Assembly: GCA_963780715.1 (NCBI GenBank)
Contig: CAWADK010000022.1
Location: 1 to 64,000, forward strand
Direction of reading: 5' to 3'
Source: JALORV01 sp963780715
Lineage (GTDB): Bacteria; Pseudomonadota; Gammaproteobacteria; Burkholderiales; Burkholderiaceae_F
DNA: 64,000 bases
The notes under the pieces: model-generated
The model's input: only the letters and a program-made list of their open reading frames with translations
What the model was told of the DNA's origin: nothing
Databases searched by the model: none
In this document: positions 8,908-21,167 of the stretch, one piece after another
Position numbering within the stretch: the stretch's first letter is position 1
Layout of the letters: every line of letters begins with the position of its first letter
Program-made: the position numbers and the translations under genes

Positions 8908-10891
8908 ATGACACTCCTCACGCCCTGGCGCGCGACCCTGGCTCGCACGTTCAAGCGGCTTTTCCCCGGACGCTTCGCCGTTGCAGGCATCGTCGTCGTC
9001 GCCTATCTCACGGTGAGTCTTCTTACGCGTGTCGGACTGGCAATCTTCAACGGCGAGGCGACGGAGTTCATGCCCTGGCGCGTTACCGGGTGGCTTCTTA
9101 ATCGGGCTGGCTTACGACCTGGCGGCCGCAGCTTTCTGGCTGCTGCCGATCGCGCTGCTCGCCTGGGCCTGGCCGGCGAACCGTGCGCGTCGGGCTTTCG
9201 GTGCGGCGGCGATCGCGCTGGCCACGATCGCGTTCGGCATCTTCGTGTTCACGGCCGCATCGGAATTCGTGTTCTGGAACGAATTTTCTTCGCGCTTCAA
9301 CTTCATCGCGGTCGATTACCTGATCTACACGCGCGAGGTTATCGGCAACATCCGCGAGTCGTACCGACTAGCGCCGATGCTGCTGGGGCTCGCAGTGGCA
9401 ACGGCCGTCCTTGTCGCGCTGGCAGTACGACCGCTCTGGCGGGCGGCGCATGCGCCGGCGCCTGGTTTCGGCCGGCGATCCGTGCAGATGGCCGGTTACG
9501 TCGCGGTAGCGCTGGCTTCCTACCTGCTGGTTCCTTCGACTTGGAAGGAATTCTCGAGCAGCGTCCAGTCGCAGCAGCTGGCAGGCAACGGTCACTGGGA
9601 GTTCTTCCACGCATTTAATACCAACGAGATCGACTACGACCGCTTCTATGCGACGGTGCCGATCGCGCAGGCCTACAAGGAACTGCGTGAAGAATTTACC
9701 GACGCCGGGCCGGTCGAGTTCACCGGCGACGCCGGACTGCCGATCGAGCGCGTGATCCATGGCGCGGGGCCAGAGAAGCCGCTCAACGTCGTGCTGATCT
9801 CGGTGGAGTCGCTCTCGGCCGACTACATGGGCGCGTTCGGCAATACCAAAGGCCTGACGCCGCAGCTTGATCGCCTGGCGCGCGAGGGACTGCTGTTCAC
9901 TCAACTCTATGCGACCGGCACGCGGACGGTGCGCGGCCTCGAGGCGCTCGCCCTCTCGCTGCCGCCGACACCCGGGCATTCCGTGGTCAAGCGTCCCAAC
10001 AATGATCACCTGTTCACCGTGGGCGAGGTCTTTGCCGAGAAGGGCTACGAGCCGGTCTATCTCTACGGTGGCTATGGGTACTTTGACAACATGCAGCACT
10101 TCTTCGCCGGCAACGGTTACACCGTCATCGACCGCACGGCGCTCGACAAGGCCGACATTCACTACGAGAACATCTGGGGCGTGGCCGACGAGGACCTCTT
10201 CACGCTGACGCTGCGCGAACTCGACAAGCGCCATACCGCCGGCACGAAGTTCTTTGCGCACGTGATGACTACGTCGAACCACCGTCCCTACACCTACCCG
10301 GCGGGCCGTATCGACATTCCGCCCAAGACCGGTGCCGACGGCGCCGTGAAGTACACGGACTGGGCGATCGGCGACTTCATCGAGCGCGCGCGCAAGCATC
10401 CCTGGTTCGACGACACCGTATTCGTCATCGTCGCCGACCACTGTGCGGCGTCGCGCGGCAAGACTGACCTGCCGCTCGACCGTTTCCACATTCCGCTGCT
10501 GATCTACGCCCCGAAGCACATCGCTCCGGCGCGCATCGAAACCATTGCATCGCAGATCGACGTCGCCCCGACCGTGCTCGCGCTGCTGAACTTCAATTAC
10601 GTCTCGCGCTTTTTCGGGCAGGACATCCTGAATGAAGGCCGCACTCACCAGCGCGCGGTAATGGCCAACTACCAGACGGTCGGTTACTACGAGCACGGCA
10701 TGCTGGTCGAGCTTCGGCCGCAGCGGCGCGTGCGCGTCGTCGATCCCGCGAGTGGCCGCGAGCTGCCGCCGAGCGACGAAACCCGGCACTTCACCAACGA
10801 AGCGATCGGCTACTACCAGGGCGCGAGCACCGCCTTCCGCACCGGGGCTTTGCGCATGCCCGGCCACCTTCTGCCGCGGCCCGTCAATTGA
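8908..10891 (+). CDS. LTA synthase-family sulfatase-fold phosphotransferase, frameshifted
   Basis: The N-terminal membrane part (MTLLTPWRATLARTF..., from ATG 8908) runs in one frame to about 9095 and continues in the +1 frame as LIGLAYDLAAAAFWLLP, so one extra base lies in 9094-9100. Combined length is about 660 residues. There are four to five membrane segments, then an extracytoplasmic catalytic domain with VLISVESLSADYMG (metal-binding Glu), TGTRTVRGLEAL (matching the catalytic Thr region of LtaS/OpgB-type enzymes) and VIVADHC near the C-terminus (metal-binding Asp-His). In Gram-negatives such enzymes transfer phosphoglycerol or phosphoethanolamine to envelope glycans. The frameshift is probably a sequence error because both parts are intact. 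Confidence 0.8.
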
Positions 10892-10944
10892 CGCGGCCGA
10901 TCCGGTAATCTGCGCGACTTTTCGCGCTTTCTGTTGCATTGGCC

Positions 10945-12612
<1,668 letters not shown>

Positions 12613-12625
12613 TTACTCTTGAACT

Positions 12626-12652
12626 CGGCGCCGCGCATTAAGTGCGGCGCCG
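12626..12652. terminator. Hairpin between convergent ettA and subtilase genes
   Basis: Arms 12626-12634 and 12644-12652 are perfectly complementary (9 bp), extendable by a G-T and a C-G pair, around an AT-containing loop. It lies 14 nt after the ettA stop and 29 nt from the end of the opposing gene. There is no T run on either side. Confidence 0.4.
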
Positions 12653-12680
12653 GTTCGCGGGGATGTCGCCGGGGCCAAGG

Positions 12681-14510
12681 CTAGGCCTTTTTCAGGCGGG
12701 CGGCTTCGAGCGCTCTCTTCGGATTGACCAGTGTGCGGCGGCCGTCCGCGGTCTTGTCGGCCGTCGCGACGATGATCTCGATGACCTGCGGTGGCGTCAG
12801 CGCTGGATTGATCGCAAGGATCTTGCCGGCGAGGTTGGCCACCTGAGGTGATGCCATCGAAGTACCCGAGAAAGCGACGCGGTCGCCGCCCGGCAGGTAA
12901 CTTTCCACCTGGTAGCCGTTGGCGTGCACCTTCACCGTCGGGCCATAGCTGGTGAACGAAGCCTCGTCGCCGGCCTTGTCGACCGCGCCTACGGTCAGAA
13001 GGTTCGGCAGCACGATGTCGGCTGGCGAATCCTCGGCGAAGGATGCATTTTCGTTGGAGTTGCCGGCCGCCGTGATGAAGAGGACCTCGGGCGCCGAAGC
13101 GAAGGCCCTTTCCAGCGCCTGCCGGCCGATGTCGAAATACTCCCGCGCCAGCTTCTTGCGCTCCTCCTGTGTCTTGCCGATGCCGCACAGTTCGAGGTCG
13201 TTCTCGATGCCGTTGACGCTGCCGCCCCAGCTCATGTTGACGACGCGCGCCTTGTTGCGTTGGAGGAACTCGACCGTCTCGACAAGACTTTTCGCATCCT
13301 TGCGCGTCTGCTCGAGCGAGGGGCAGGGATCCGGGATCAGCGTGTTGCCGAACTCCATGCGCGCCACCAGCAGGCGAGCGTAGGGGTTGCCTTCCATCGT
13401 TATGCCGGCCACGTGGGTACCGTGCGTGTAGTTGCCCGCGAGTTGCAGCTCTTCGATCGTCGGCTTGTATTGCTCGCGCGGCAGCGTCGAGATCAGTTGC
13501 TTGACCTCGTTGGCTTCCGGACTGTCAACGTTCGACTGGAGGTCGGAGAAGCCTTTGCTGCGCGCCTTCATCGCAGGCAGCCGTGCCTGCATGGCTGGCG
13601 ACAGGACCTGGAGTTCCGTGTTCTTCGGGTTCGCGTACTTGTCGAAGCCGATCAGCACCGGTGCACCCTGCGCATCGCGCACGACCTGCGACTTGAAGAT
13701 GGCGGTGTCCACGCCGCTGTCCCACACGGCGACGACGACCGGCGTGTAGGGGCGACCCGGTTCGAGTGCGACATCGCGCGCCGCCCAGATGTCGGGCTTC
13801 TCGACCTTGTTGGCGGCGAGGTAGGCGCCGTAGGTGTCGATCATCGTCTGCTTCAGCGGCAGACGCAGCATCAACCCATAGCGCACACCGACCAGTCCTG
13901 GCGCCAGCTCGCTGCTGAGCGCCCCGGTCTTGTCGGCGGTCGGTTGCAGTACTTCGTTGACGTAGCCGAGGAAGCGTCCTTCGCCGAGCAGCTCGGCGCT
14001 GGCCTTGGCCTCCTTGATGTCGTTGGCGATGACCGGGTAAGGCAGGGGCTTCAGGGCGCTCGACAGGCTGTTGGCGACCGCGGCCTGGTAGGCCGGCCCG
14101 CTGGCGGCACCGGCCGCCTTGCGGCCGTCGATGATCGCGCGAGCCAGGAGACCGGTCAGCAGCTTGTCGGCGGGCTTTTCCTGCAGCGCGCGGATCTGTT
14201 CGATGCGCTTCAGCGCGTCGGCGTCCTTGCCCTCGAGCAGATCGAGCTGCAGCAGCGTCCCGAGCAGTTGCCGTTCACTCGACTTGTCGGCGATGTCGTA
14301 CTTGGCGAGGACGGACTCGGTGTCCCGCCGCAGGGCCGTGGAAAACTCGGCGAACGTCTTCGGGTCCTTCACCAGTTGCTCGAGGCTGCCCTTGAGCGGG
14401 TACGTGAAGCGCGGCAGGTCGGCCGCCTTTTCGATGCGCGGCTTGGTCTGCGCTTGCAGCACTGGCGACAGGGCCAGCAGCAGCGCGCACGACAGGATGC
14501 GGATCAGCAT
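12681..14510 (-). CDS. Secreted S8 (subtilisin) family serine protease
   Basis: 609 residues with a signal peptide (MLIRILSCALLLALSPVLQA). Residues 25-250 form a helical propeptide-like region. The catalytic triad is visible: Asp264 in VWDSGVDTA, His363 in HGTHVAGI and Ser551 in GTSMASPQ, with an oxyanion Asn in FITAAGNSNEN between His and Ser. The His-Ser spacing is ordinary for the family, but the Asp-His spacing (about 100 residues) carries an extra charged insert. Predicted periplasmic or exported peptidase. It is the simpler of two subtilases in this window; the other is at 46366. Confidence 0.9.
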   Translation of the reverse strand: MLIRILSCALLLALSPVLQAQTKPRIEKAADLPRFTYPLKGSLEQLVKDPKTFAEFSTALRRDTESVLAKYDIADKSSERQLLGTLLQLDLLEGKDADALKRIEQIRALQEKPADKLLTGLLARAIIDGRKAAGAASGPAYQAAVANSLSSALKPLPYPVIANDIKEAKASAELLGEGRFLGYVNEVLQPTADKTGALSSELAPGLVGVRYGLMLRLPLKQTMIDTYGAYLAANKVEKPDIWAARDVALEPGRPYTPVVVAVWDSGVDTAIFKSQVVRDAQGAPVLIGFDKYANPKNTELQVLSPAMQARLPAMKARSKGFSDLQSNVDSPEANEVKQLISTLPREQYKPTIEELQLAGNYTHGTHVAGITMEGNPYARLLVARMEFGNTLIPDPCPSLEQTRKDAKSLVETVEFLQRNKARVVNMSWGGSVNGIENDLELCGIGKTQEERKKLAREYFDIGRQALERAFASAPEVLFITAAGNSNENASFAEDSPADIVLPNLLTVGAVDKAGDEASFTSYGPTVKVHANGYQVESYLPGGDRVAFSGTSMASPQVANLAGKILAINPALTPPQVIEIIVATADKTADGRRTLVNPKRALEAARLKKA

Positions 14511-14575
14511 GGGGAACTCCAGGTTCAGAGCAAGGCCGCGAGTGTACCGACGCCCCTGCCTCGGATAATGGCGGC

Positions 14576-16512
14576 ATGGACGTGCAACCCGAGCGACTCG
14601 CCTTCGACGCGAACGGCACTCCCTACAGCGAACGCTACGGCGATGTTTACGCTAGCCGTGACGGCGCGCTCGGGCAGGCGCGCCACGTGTTCCTCGCCGG
14701 CAACGGGTTGCCGGAACGGTGGCGCGGTCGTGAGCAGTTCGTCGTGCTCGAAACCGGGTTCGGCGTCGGCACGAATTTCCTGGCCACCTGGCAGCAGTGG
14801 AGCATCGACACCCGGCGTTGCCGAAGGCTTCACTTCGTCTCGATCGAGCGCCATCCGCTGGCCGCGGCCGACCTGATCGCGGCCGCTCCCGCCGAGCTGC
14901 GCCCGCTCGCCTTACAGCTGGCCGCCCGCTGGCCATTGCCGTTGGCGGGCCTGCATCGCTGCGAGTTCGAGTCTGGGGGTGTGGTGTTGACGCTGGCCTT
15001 CGGCGATGCGCGCGCGATAGCGCGGCGTCTTGTGGTCGGGGCCGATGCGATCTTTCTCGACGGCTTTGCACCGGACCGCAACGCCGAGATGTGGGAGCCA
15101 TCGGTGCTCAAGGCCATCGCGCGCTGTGCACGGCCCGAGGCGACGCTGGCGACGTGGACGACCGCGCGGACCGTGCGCGATGCGTTGGTGAACTGCGGCT
15201 TCGCCCTCGAGACGAAACGCGGGTTCGGACGCAAGCGCGAGATGCTGGCTGCGCGCTATGCGCCTGCGTGGAAGGTGCGGCGACACGAACCCCCGACCGC
15301 CTACCGCGGCGAACGCTCGGCCATCGTCATCGGCGCCGGCATCGCCGGCAGCACCTGCGCCGAGGCCCTGGCCCGGCGGGGCTGGAAAGTAAAGGTCATC
15401 GATCGTGCCGGGCAGGTCGCCAGTGCAGGGTCCTCGCAGCCAGCCGGCCTGCTGCATCCGGTGCTGGCGGTCGACGACGCGCGCCTCGCACGCCTCACGC
15501 GGGCGGGCGTGGCGCTGTCCGAGGCGGCGCTCGACCGCTCCGCGCCGGACGGCCGTGCGGCTCGATCCCCGTCTGGCAGCGCGATGGCGCCGCGCAACTC
15601 GCCGCCGACGCCGAAACCTGGTCACGCTGGGGTACGGCCATCGAAGAGCTGGCACTGCCGCCGGAGTTCGTCGAGCACTGTGAAGCCTCGGCCCTGTGCG
15701 ATCGAGTGGGCCTGCTGCCACCTCGCGGCGGACTGTGGTGGCCGCAGGCGACCACCGTCTCGCCCGGGGCATGGTGCGAGGCTCTGCTCGCGACGCCCGG
15801 CATCGAAGTGACGCTGGGCGCGGCGGTGTCGCGACTGCATCGCGACACCCGTGGCTGGCACGCGCTCGATCGCGAAGGGCGCCTCCTCGGGAGTGCTGCG
15901 GTGGTCGTCGTCGCCAGCGCACTCGATGCACCGCGGCTGCTGCAGTCGAAGATTGCCTTGCAGGCGGTTCCCGGACGGCTGACTCTGCTTGACCGCCGTG
16001 CCCTGCAAGGCCTGCGTGCGCCGCTGACCGGCGATGGCTACCTGCTGCGCGGCCCGGCGGGTGAACTCGCCATCGGCGCGACCTATGAGGCAGCCCTGCC
16101 GGATGGCATGGGGCAGGCCCCGCTCAGCGACGAGCAGGCGATGGCGAGCAATCTCGCGCGCCTCGCACGACTCCTCGCCGAACCTGTCGCCGTGCAGCCG
16201 CTGGCGAACACTGCCGGCGTGCGCTGTGTTGCGCGCGATCGTCTGCCGCTCGCGGGCCCGGCCGCCGACGAGACACGCGCCTGGGAGCTGCATTCCGGAC
16301 TAACGGGAGCACACCTCGACGATCTTCCGCGGCAGGCCGGCCTGTACGGCTGCTACGCGCTGGCATCACGCGGACTGACGCTCGCGCCAGCACTGGCGGA
16401 ACTCATCGCCGCGCAGATCGAAGGCGAGCCATTGCCGTTGGAGCGCGACCTCGTCGAGGCGGTCGATCCGGCCCGCTTCCTGCTGCACGCGCTTCGACGC
16501 ACACGACCCTGA
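14576..16512 (+). CDS. mnmC: Bifunctional tRNA mnm5s2U34 biosynthesis protein MnmC, frameshifted
   Basis: The methyltransferase half (MnmC2/MnmD) comes first: LETGFGVGTNFLA at 58-70 binds S-adenosylmethionine and FLDGFAPDRNAEMW at 160-173 is the family signature. The FAD-dependent oxidoreductase half (MnmC1) starts at about 247 with AIVIGAGIAGS. Near 15551-15560 one base is missing: the frame moves and continues as GSIPVWQRDGAAQLAADAE to the normal end (LLHALRRTRP). Together they make cmnm5s2U34 into mnm5s2U34 in the tRNA wobble position. The total of about 645 residues matches the family, so sequence error is more likely than pseudogenisation. Confidence 0.88.
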
Positions 16513-16578
16513 CATCGCGGCGTTCGCGTGCCGGCCTGCTGCGCGAGCCGGCGTCCCGGATCAAGCGCGTCGAGGCCG

Positions 16579-18642
16579 CTACTCTTCTTCTTCCTGCTTG
16601 CGCTTGGCGGCAAATTCGGTGGCGAGCTTCTGCTGCAGGGGCGGCGGTGCCTGCTCGTAGTGCGAGAGCGTCATCGTCCAGGCCGCGCGCCCCTGCGTCA
16701 TCGCCTTGAGGCGCGCCGAGTAACCCTCGAGTTCGCCGAGCGGTGCCTGGCCTTCGACGACCAGCACTCCAGGCCCCATCGCACGCGTGCCGGTGATCTG
16801 GCCACGGCGCGACGACAAGTCGCCGGTCACGTCGCCCATGTTGCCTTCAGGCGCCTCGATTTCGACGTTGACGATCGGCTCTAGCACGATCGGCCGCGCC
16901 TTCGCCAGCGCGTCGAGGAAAGCCTTGCGACCGGCGGCGACGAAGGCAATCTCCTTCGAGTCGACCGGATGGTGCTTGCCGTCGTACACCGTCACCCGCA
17001 CGTCCTGCATTGGAAAGCCGGCCACGGGACCCGCGGCGAGCACGGACTCGACACCTTTCTGCACCGCCGGAATGAAGTTGTAGGGAATGACGCCGCCCTT
17101 GACCTGATCGACGAACTCGAAACCGGCGCCGCGCGCCAGCGGCTCGATGCGCAGATAGACCTCGCCGAACTGGCCGGCGCCGCCGGTCTGCTTCTTGTGA
17201 CGCGCGTGTCCCTCGGCGTTGGCCGCGATCGTCTCGCGGTACGGAATGCGCGGCGGCCGCGTGTCCACCTCGACCTTGTACTGCTGCGCCATGCGGTCGA
17301 GCGTCGAGCGGATGTGCAGCTCGCCGAGCCCGCGCAGCACGGTCTCGTTCAGCACCGAGTCGTGCTCGACCACCAGCGTCGGGTCCTCGGCCGTCATCCG
17401 GTGCAGCACTTCGGAGATGCGCTGCTCGTCGCCACGGCGCTTCGGCGCGATCGCCACGCCGCTCATTGGCGTCGGGAACTCGAGCGGCCGCATGTGGATG
17501 TGGTCCTCGTCGTGCGAGTCGTGGAGCACGCAGTCGAATTCGATCTCGTCGACCTTGGCCACCGCCGCAATGTCGCCCGGCACCGCCGACGGAATCTCGA
17601 CTGTCTTGCCCCCCTGCAGCATGAAGAGGTGCCCGACCTTGAACGGCTTGCGCCCGCTGCCGATGAAAAGCTGCGTGTCCTTGGTCACCGTTCCCTGGTG
17701 CACGCGGAAGATGCCGAGCTTGCCGACGTAGGGGTCGACGACGACCTTGAAGACATGCGCCAGCACGTGCTTCTTCGGGTCCGGTTCCGAGCGGAATTCC
17801 TCGACCGCCTGGCCGTCGATGATCTCGCCCTTGAAAAAGAGCGGCGGGTTGCCCTCGGCCGGATTCGGCAGCAATCGCTCGAACACCTTCACGAGCTCAT
17901 CGATGCCGGCGCCATTTTTCGCGGAGACGAAGCACACCGGGATCAGGTGGCCCTCGCGCAGCGCCTTCTCGAACGGCGCATGCAGCTGCTCGGCCTCGAT
18001 CGCCTCGCCCTGCTCGAGGTACTTGGCCATCAGTTCTTCATCGACCTCGATGACCTGGTCGACCAGCGCCTGGTGCGCTTCGGCGACCGACGAGAAGTCG
18101 GCCTCGCCGTCGGGGTTGAAGAAGCAGTCGACGACTTTCGAGCCGCCGCCGGCCGGCAGGTTGATCGGCAGGACTTCCTTGCCGAATGCCGCGCGCAGGT
18201 CCGCGAGTATCTGTGGCAGATCGACGTTCTCGGCGTCGATCTTGTTGATGATCAGCAGGCGACACAGCTTGCGGCGCCCGGCCCAGTCCATCATGCGCGA
18301 GGTGATCATCTCGATGCCGCTCTGCGCATTGACGACGATCGCGGCGGTTTCCACCGCATCGAGCGCGCCGATCGACTGGCCGATGAAGTCCGGAAATCCG
18401 GGCGTGTCGAGCAGGTGCACACGCGTCGAAGGAAGATCCAGGTGCAGCACCGAGGTGCGCAACGAGTGCAGGAAGGTCTTCTCCAGCCCGTCGAAGTCAC
18501 TGACTGTGGTCCCTTTTTCGACACTGCCTGCCGCGGGGATCGCGCCCGAGCGCGCGAGCAGCGCTTCGGCGAGTGTTGTCTTGCCTGCACTGCCGTGGCC
18601 CAGCAGGGCCACGGTCCGCAGGTTCTCCGTTGAATAAGCCAT
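16579..18642 (-). CDS. Elongation factor G paralogue (EF-G-like GTPase)
   Basis: 687 residues. G1 is GHGSAGKT (15-22), where canonical EF-G has GHxDHGKT; G3 is DTPGF (79-83) and G4 NKID (133-136). Domains II-V follow: AHVFKVVVDPYVGKLGIFRVHQGT for domain II, GLGELHIRSTLDRM for domain III, GGAGQFGEVYLRIEP for domain IV and a RRGQITG-type domain V. The altered G1 and single-gene context (no rpsL/rpsG/tuf neighbours) mark it as the accessory EF-G-like group rather than the main fusA. Its role may be in stress translation or ribosome recycling; this is inference. Confidence 0.88.
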   Translation of the reverse strand: MAYSTENLRTVALLGHGSAGKTTLAEALLARSGAIPAAGSVEKGTTVSDFDGLEKTFLHSLRTSVLHLDLPSTRVHLLDTPGFPDFIGQSIGALDAVETAAIVVNAQSGIEMITSRMMDWAGRRKLCRLLIINKIDAENVDLPQILADLRAAFGKEVLPINLPAGGGSKVVDCFFNPDGEADFSSVAEAHQALVDQVIEVDEELMAKYLEQGEAIEAEQLHAPFEKALREGHLIPVCFVSAKNGAGIDELVKVFERLLPNPAEGNPPLFFKGEIIDGQAVEEFRSEPDPKKHVLAHVFKVVVDPYVGKLGIFRVHQGTVTKDTQLFIGSGRKPFKVGHLFMLQGGKTVEIPSAVPGDIAAVAKVDEIEFDCVLHDSHDEDHIHMRPLEFPTPMSGVAIAPKRRGDEQRISEVLHRMTAEDPTLVVEHDSVLNETVLRGLGELHIRSTLDRMAQQYKVEVDTRPPRIPYRETIAANAEGHARHKKQTGGAGQFGEVYLRIEPLARGAGFEFVDQVKGGVIPYNFIPAVQKGVESVLAAGPVAGFPMQDVRVTVYDGKHHPVDSKEIAFVAAGRKAFLDALAKARPIVLEPIVNVEIEAPEGNMGDVTGDLSSRRGQITGTRAMGPGVLVVEGQAPLGELEGYSARLKAMTQGRAAWTMTLSHYEQAPPPLQQKLATEFAAKRKQEEEE

Positions 18643-18912
18643 TCCCTCTCCTCGGCCGTGTTGTTCTGGTGCGAAAGGCGACGTTACGCCGCGGCGCCGA
18701 CCCTGTCAGCCGGTCGAGGCCGGACCGCAGCGTCGGCTTGACGTCCGACAAGGGGCTGTCCCGATCCGGGCCTTGCGACCTTCAGGCGGTTCCGGCGCTG
18801 GCCGGCCGATTGATACCGCCGAGGCGTCAATTCGTCACGCGGCGGGTGAATTGTGCGGGCCATGGCGTACACAATCGCGTCCCTGCCAGCCCACCCAAGA
18901 AAGGAGCATCCG

Positions 18913-19302
18913 ATGGACGTATTCACCACTCCCGGCGCTTTCAGCTGGAGCGAGCTACTGACGACCGATCCGGCCGCGGCCAAGGCCTTTTATTCGAAGC
19001 TCTTCGGCTGGAGCACCAAGGACATGCAGATGTCGAGTGGCGCGTACACGACGTGCCAGGTCGGCGAAGAGTCCGTCGCCGGGATCATGCAAGTTCCCGC
19101 CGAGGCCGCCGGTATGCCGCCGACGTGGGGTGTCTACGTCACCGTCGCGGATGTCGACGCAACGATCCGTGAGGCGGAAAAGCTCGGTGGCGCGGTCCTG
19201 GTGCCGCCGATGGACGTCGAGGGTGTCGGTCGGATGGCCGTGCTGCGCGATCCCCAGGGTGCCAGCTTTTCCGTCATCAAGTACGGATTCCCGGCGCAAT
19301 AG
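18913..19302 (+). CDS. VOC-family (glyoxalase-fold) protein
   Basis: 129 residues from ATG 18913, which has an AAGGAG Shine-Dalgarno 6 nt upstream. FSWSELLTTDPAAAKAFYSKLFGW is the first beta-alpha-beta module, and GVYVTVADVDATIREAEKLGG with MAVLRDPQGASFSVI the second. Such single-domain vicinal-oxygen-chelate proteins are often dioxygenase-like or ligand-binding, and several annotated as 27-kDa antigen type lack proven substrates. It stands alone between the EF-G paralogue (divergent) and hpf (convergent). Confidence 0.85.
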   Translation: MDVFTTPGAFSWSELLTTDPAAAKAFYSKLFGWSTKDMQMSSGAYTTCQVGEESVAGIMQVPAEAAGMPPTWGVYVTVADVDATIREAEKLGGAVLVPPMDVEGVGRMAVLRDPQGASFSVIKYGFPAQ

Positions 19303-19473
19303 ACGTCACGGCCGGCATGCACTTCCCTCCCGCTGCGATGAGCTGCGCGAAGCGCGGCAGGCGTCGCTTGAGTCAGCGGAAAGTGTCCCGTAGGTAGTGG
19401 GCGCCGCAACGACGCCTGCCTGCCGCGGACGAACGATCGCAACCGTGCGCGGCCGGCAGCCGCACGCGGCGGC

Positions 19474-19800
19474 TCAGTGCTGTTTGACGAAGCCGCGGCG
19501 TTCGTCGATTTCGCTGTCGAGCAGCCGGCGCGCCGAGTCGAACGCGTCTCTGGCGGCGACAAAGGCATCTTCGTCCGCCTGGCGCGTGATTGCGTACTCA
19601 TTGCCCTTGACGTGCAGGTCGAGCCGCACGCGGTATTCACGCGCCTTGGTGCTGTGCCGCGTTTCGGACGTCACCGCCACGTGCAATTGAGTGATCGCCG
19701 GGTGGAACTTTCCGAGCTTCTCGGCCTTCTCGGTGATCGCCTGTTCCAGCGCTTCCGAGCGGTCCATGTGGTGAAACGTGATCTGGATCGGGAACGTCAT
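19474..19800 (-). CDS. HPF/RaiA-family ribosome hibernation protein
   Basis: 108 residues from the ATG at 19800, preceded by AGGA 9 nt upstream; an in-frame ATG at 19929 would add an unrelated leader. The sequence MTFPIQITFHHMDRSEALEQAI matches the beta-alpha start of the S30AE domain, followed by the basic strand VAVTSETRHSTKAREYRVRLDLHV. The C-terminal extension is short, so this is a short HPF/YfiA-type protein that binds the decoding region of idle 70S ribosomes. It sits among other translation genes (EF-G paralogue, rsgA). Confidence 0.85.
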   Translation of the reverse strand: MTFPIQITFHHMDRSEALEQAITEKAEKLGKFHPAITQLHVAVTSETRHSTKAREYRVRLDLHVKGNEYAITRQADEDAFVAARDAFDSARRLLDSEIDERRGFVKQH

Positions 19801-20107
19801 GGTCTTTTTCCTGCTCTGCTGAACATCCAGTTTCATCGTGGCCCCGCTTGGGCCGCCGGCGTTGATGGCGGTCAACGACAGAGGCCCCCGGGGTTGTCTC
19901 CGGGCAACGCTCCGCAAGCCAAGCTCCATCGCGTAAACCCCGAGGGCCAGTCAGTGTTCGGCCAGGGAGGGACGTGCCTCGGCTCGGATCAGCCGAGCAC
20001 GCGCAGCGCGCCCGGCGTCGAAGCGCTGCCGCCGGATCCATGACGAGCGGCGACGCATTCGTCCTCCCAATCCAGCAAGGCACGCGCGGATGGTCGGTCA
20101 CAGGCCG
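19801..20107. other. Gap of about 300 bp between rsgA and hpf
   Basis: No coding signal beyond the possible hpf leader (to 19929) and no recognised RNA element. It is expected to hold the hpf promoter on the minus strand, but I could not identify convincing -35/-10 or sigma-54 boxes. Confidence 0.4.
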
Positions 20108-21167
20108 CTATCCCCGCTTCATCTTCATGCGCTGTTCGGCGGCGCGTCCCCGGGCCTTCCATTCCGCAAGCTGCTTGCGGCGATCCAGCAGCGTCATGGT
20201 TTCGCGCCGGATCTCGCGCCGCATCTTGTGGAAGTTGGCGAGCCTGTCCGCATCGACCTGCGCACGCACCGCGCAGCCCGGTTCGCCATCATGCTGACAA
20301 TCGCGGAAGCGGCACTGTTCCGCCAGTGCGACGATGTCCGCGAAGCTGGCATTGAGTCCGGTCTCGTCGGTGTCGGCCCGCAGCCCGCGCAACCCTGGCG
20401 TATCGATGACGCAGGCGCCGCCCGGCAAGGGATGCAGCGAACGCGCGGTCGTCGTGTGGCGCCCGCGGCTGTCGTCGTTCCGTACGGCTCCGATCGCCTG
20501 TTCGTTCCTGCCAAGCAGCGAGTTCGTCAGCGTCGACTTGCCCGCGCCGGAAGAACCGAGGAGCACCAGGGTCTGGCCCGCCCCGAGATAAGCGGCGAGT
20601 TCCTGCGCCGCCGATGGCAGACGCGCGTCCAGGGCATGGATTGGCACGTCGGCCGGGATGCGACGGCGCGTCTCGTCGCAGCGGGCGTCGCCGTGGTCGC
20701 CGAGGTCGCGCTTGGTCAGGACGACGACGGGCCACACCTGGGCAGCTTCTCACCAGCGTCAGATAGCGCTCGAGGCGGCGCAGGTTGAAGTCGCCATCGA
20801 GGCCCATCACGAGCAGCGCCGTGTCGACGTTGCTCACCAGACACTGGCGAGCCCCCTCCGACGTGCGGCGAACGAGCTGGTTGAGCGGCGCCATGCGAGC
20901 CGCAACCCAGAGCCCGCCGTTGTCGTCGCCAGCGGCCAGCACCCAATCCCCGACGGCAAGCTGGTCGCCGTGCGCGGCGAGTTCGCGCGCAAGAGACGGC
21001 AGCAAGTGCGCGCGACGCTCCTCGGCGCCATCGTGCACGACCGCGCCGTCACGGTGCACTTCGAGAACGCGCATTGCACTGCCAGTCGCCGGCAACTGCG
21101 CGAGGTTTTGTCCGACGAGGTTTGAATAGCCGATCAGCCGCAGCCGATCGTGGAGATCTGAAGTCAT
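20108..21167 (-). CDS. rsgA: Ribosome small subunit-dependent GTPase RsgA, frameshifted
   Basis: The start MTSDLHDRLRLIGYSN leads into the OB-fold and VDTALLVMGLDGDFNLRRLERYLTL, then the frame breaks. Reading resumes with VWPVVVLTKRDL (circularly permuted G4), LGSSGAGKSTLTNSLLG (P-loop, G1), DTPGLRGL (G3) and the zinc-binding CRFRDCQHDGEPGC tail. One extra base at about 20747 (an AA/TT pair) restores a normal protein of about 352 residues. RsgA matures the 30S subunit with circularly permuted GTPase chemistry. All motifs are intact apart from the shift, so an assembly error is likely. Confidence 0.88.

Noticed and set aside
16969..18633. Long plus-strand reading opposite the EF-G paralogue
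   Set aside because: Antisense shadow; the minus strand has all GTPase motifs in order.
19801..20107. Possible riboswitch or sigma-54 promoter before hpf
   Set aside because: Some stem-forming GC-rich sequence is present, but no known aptamer core, and the best GG/GC pair has the wrong spacing for -24/-12.
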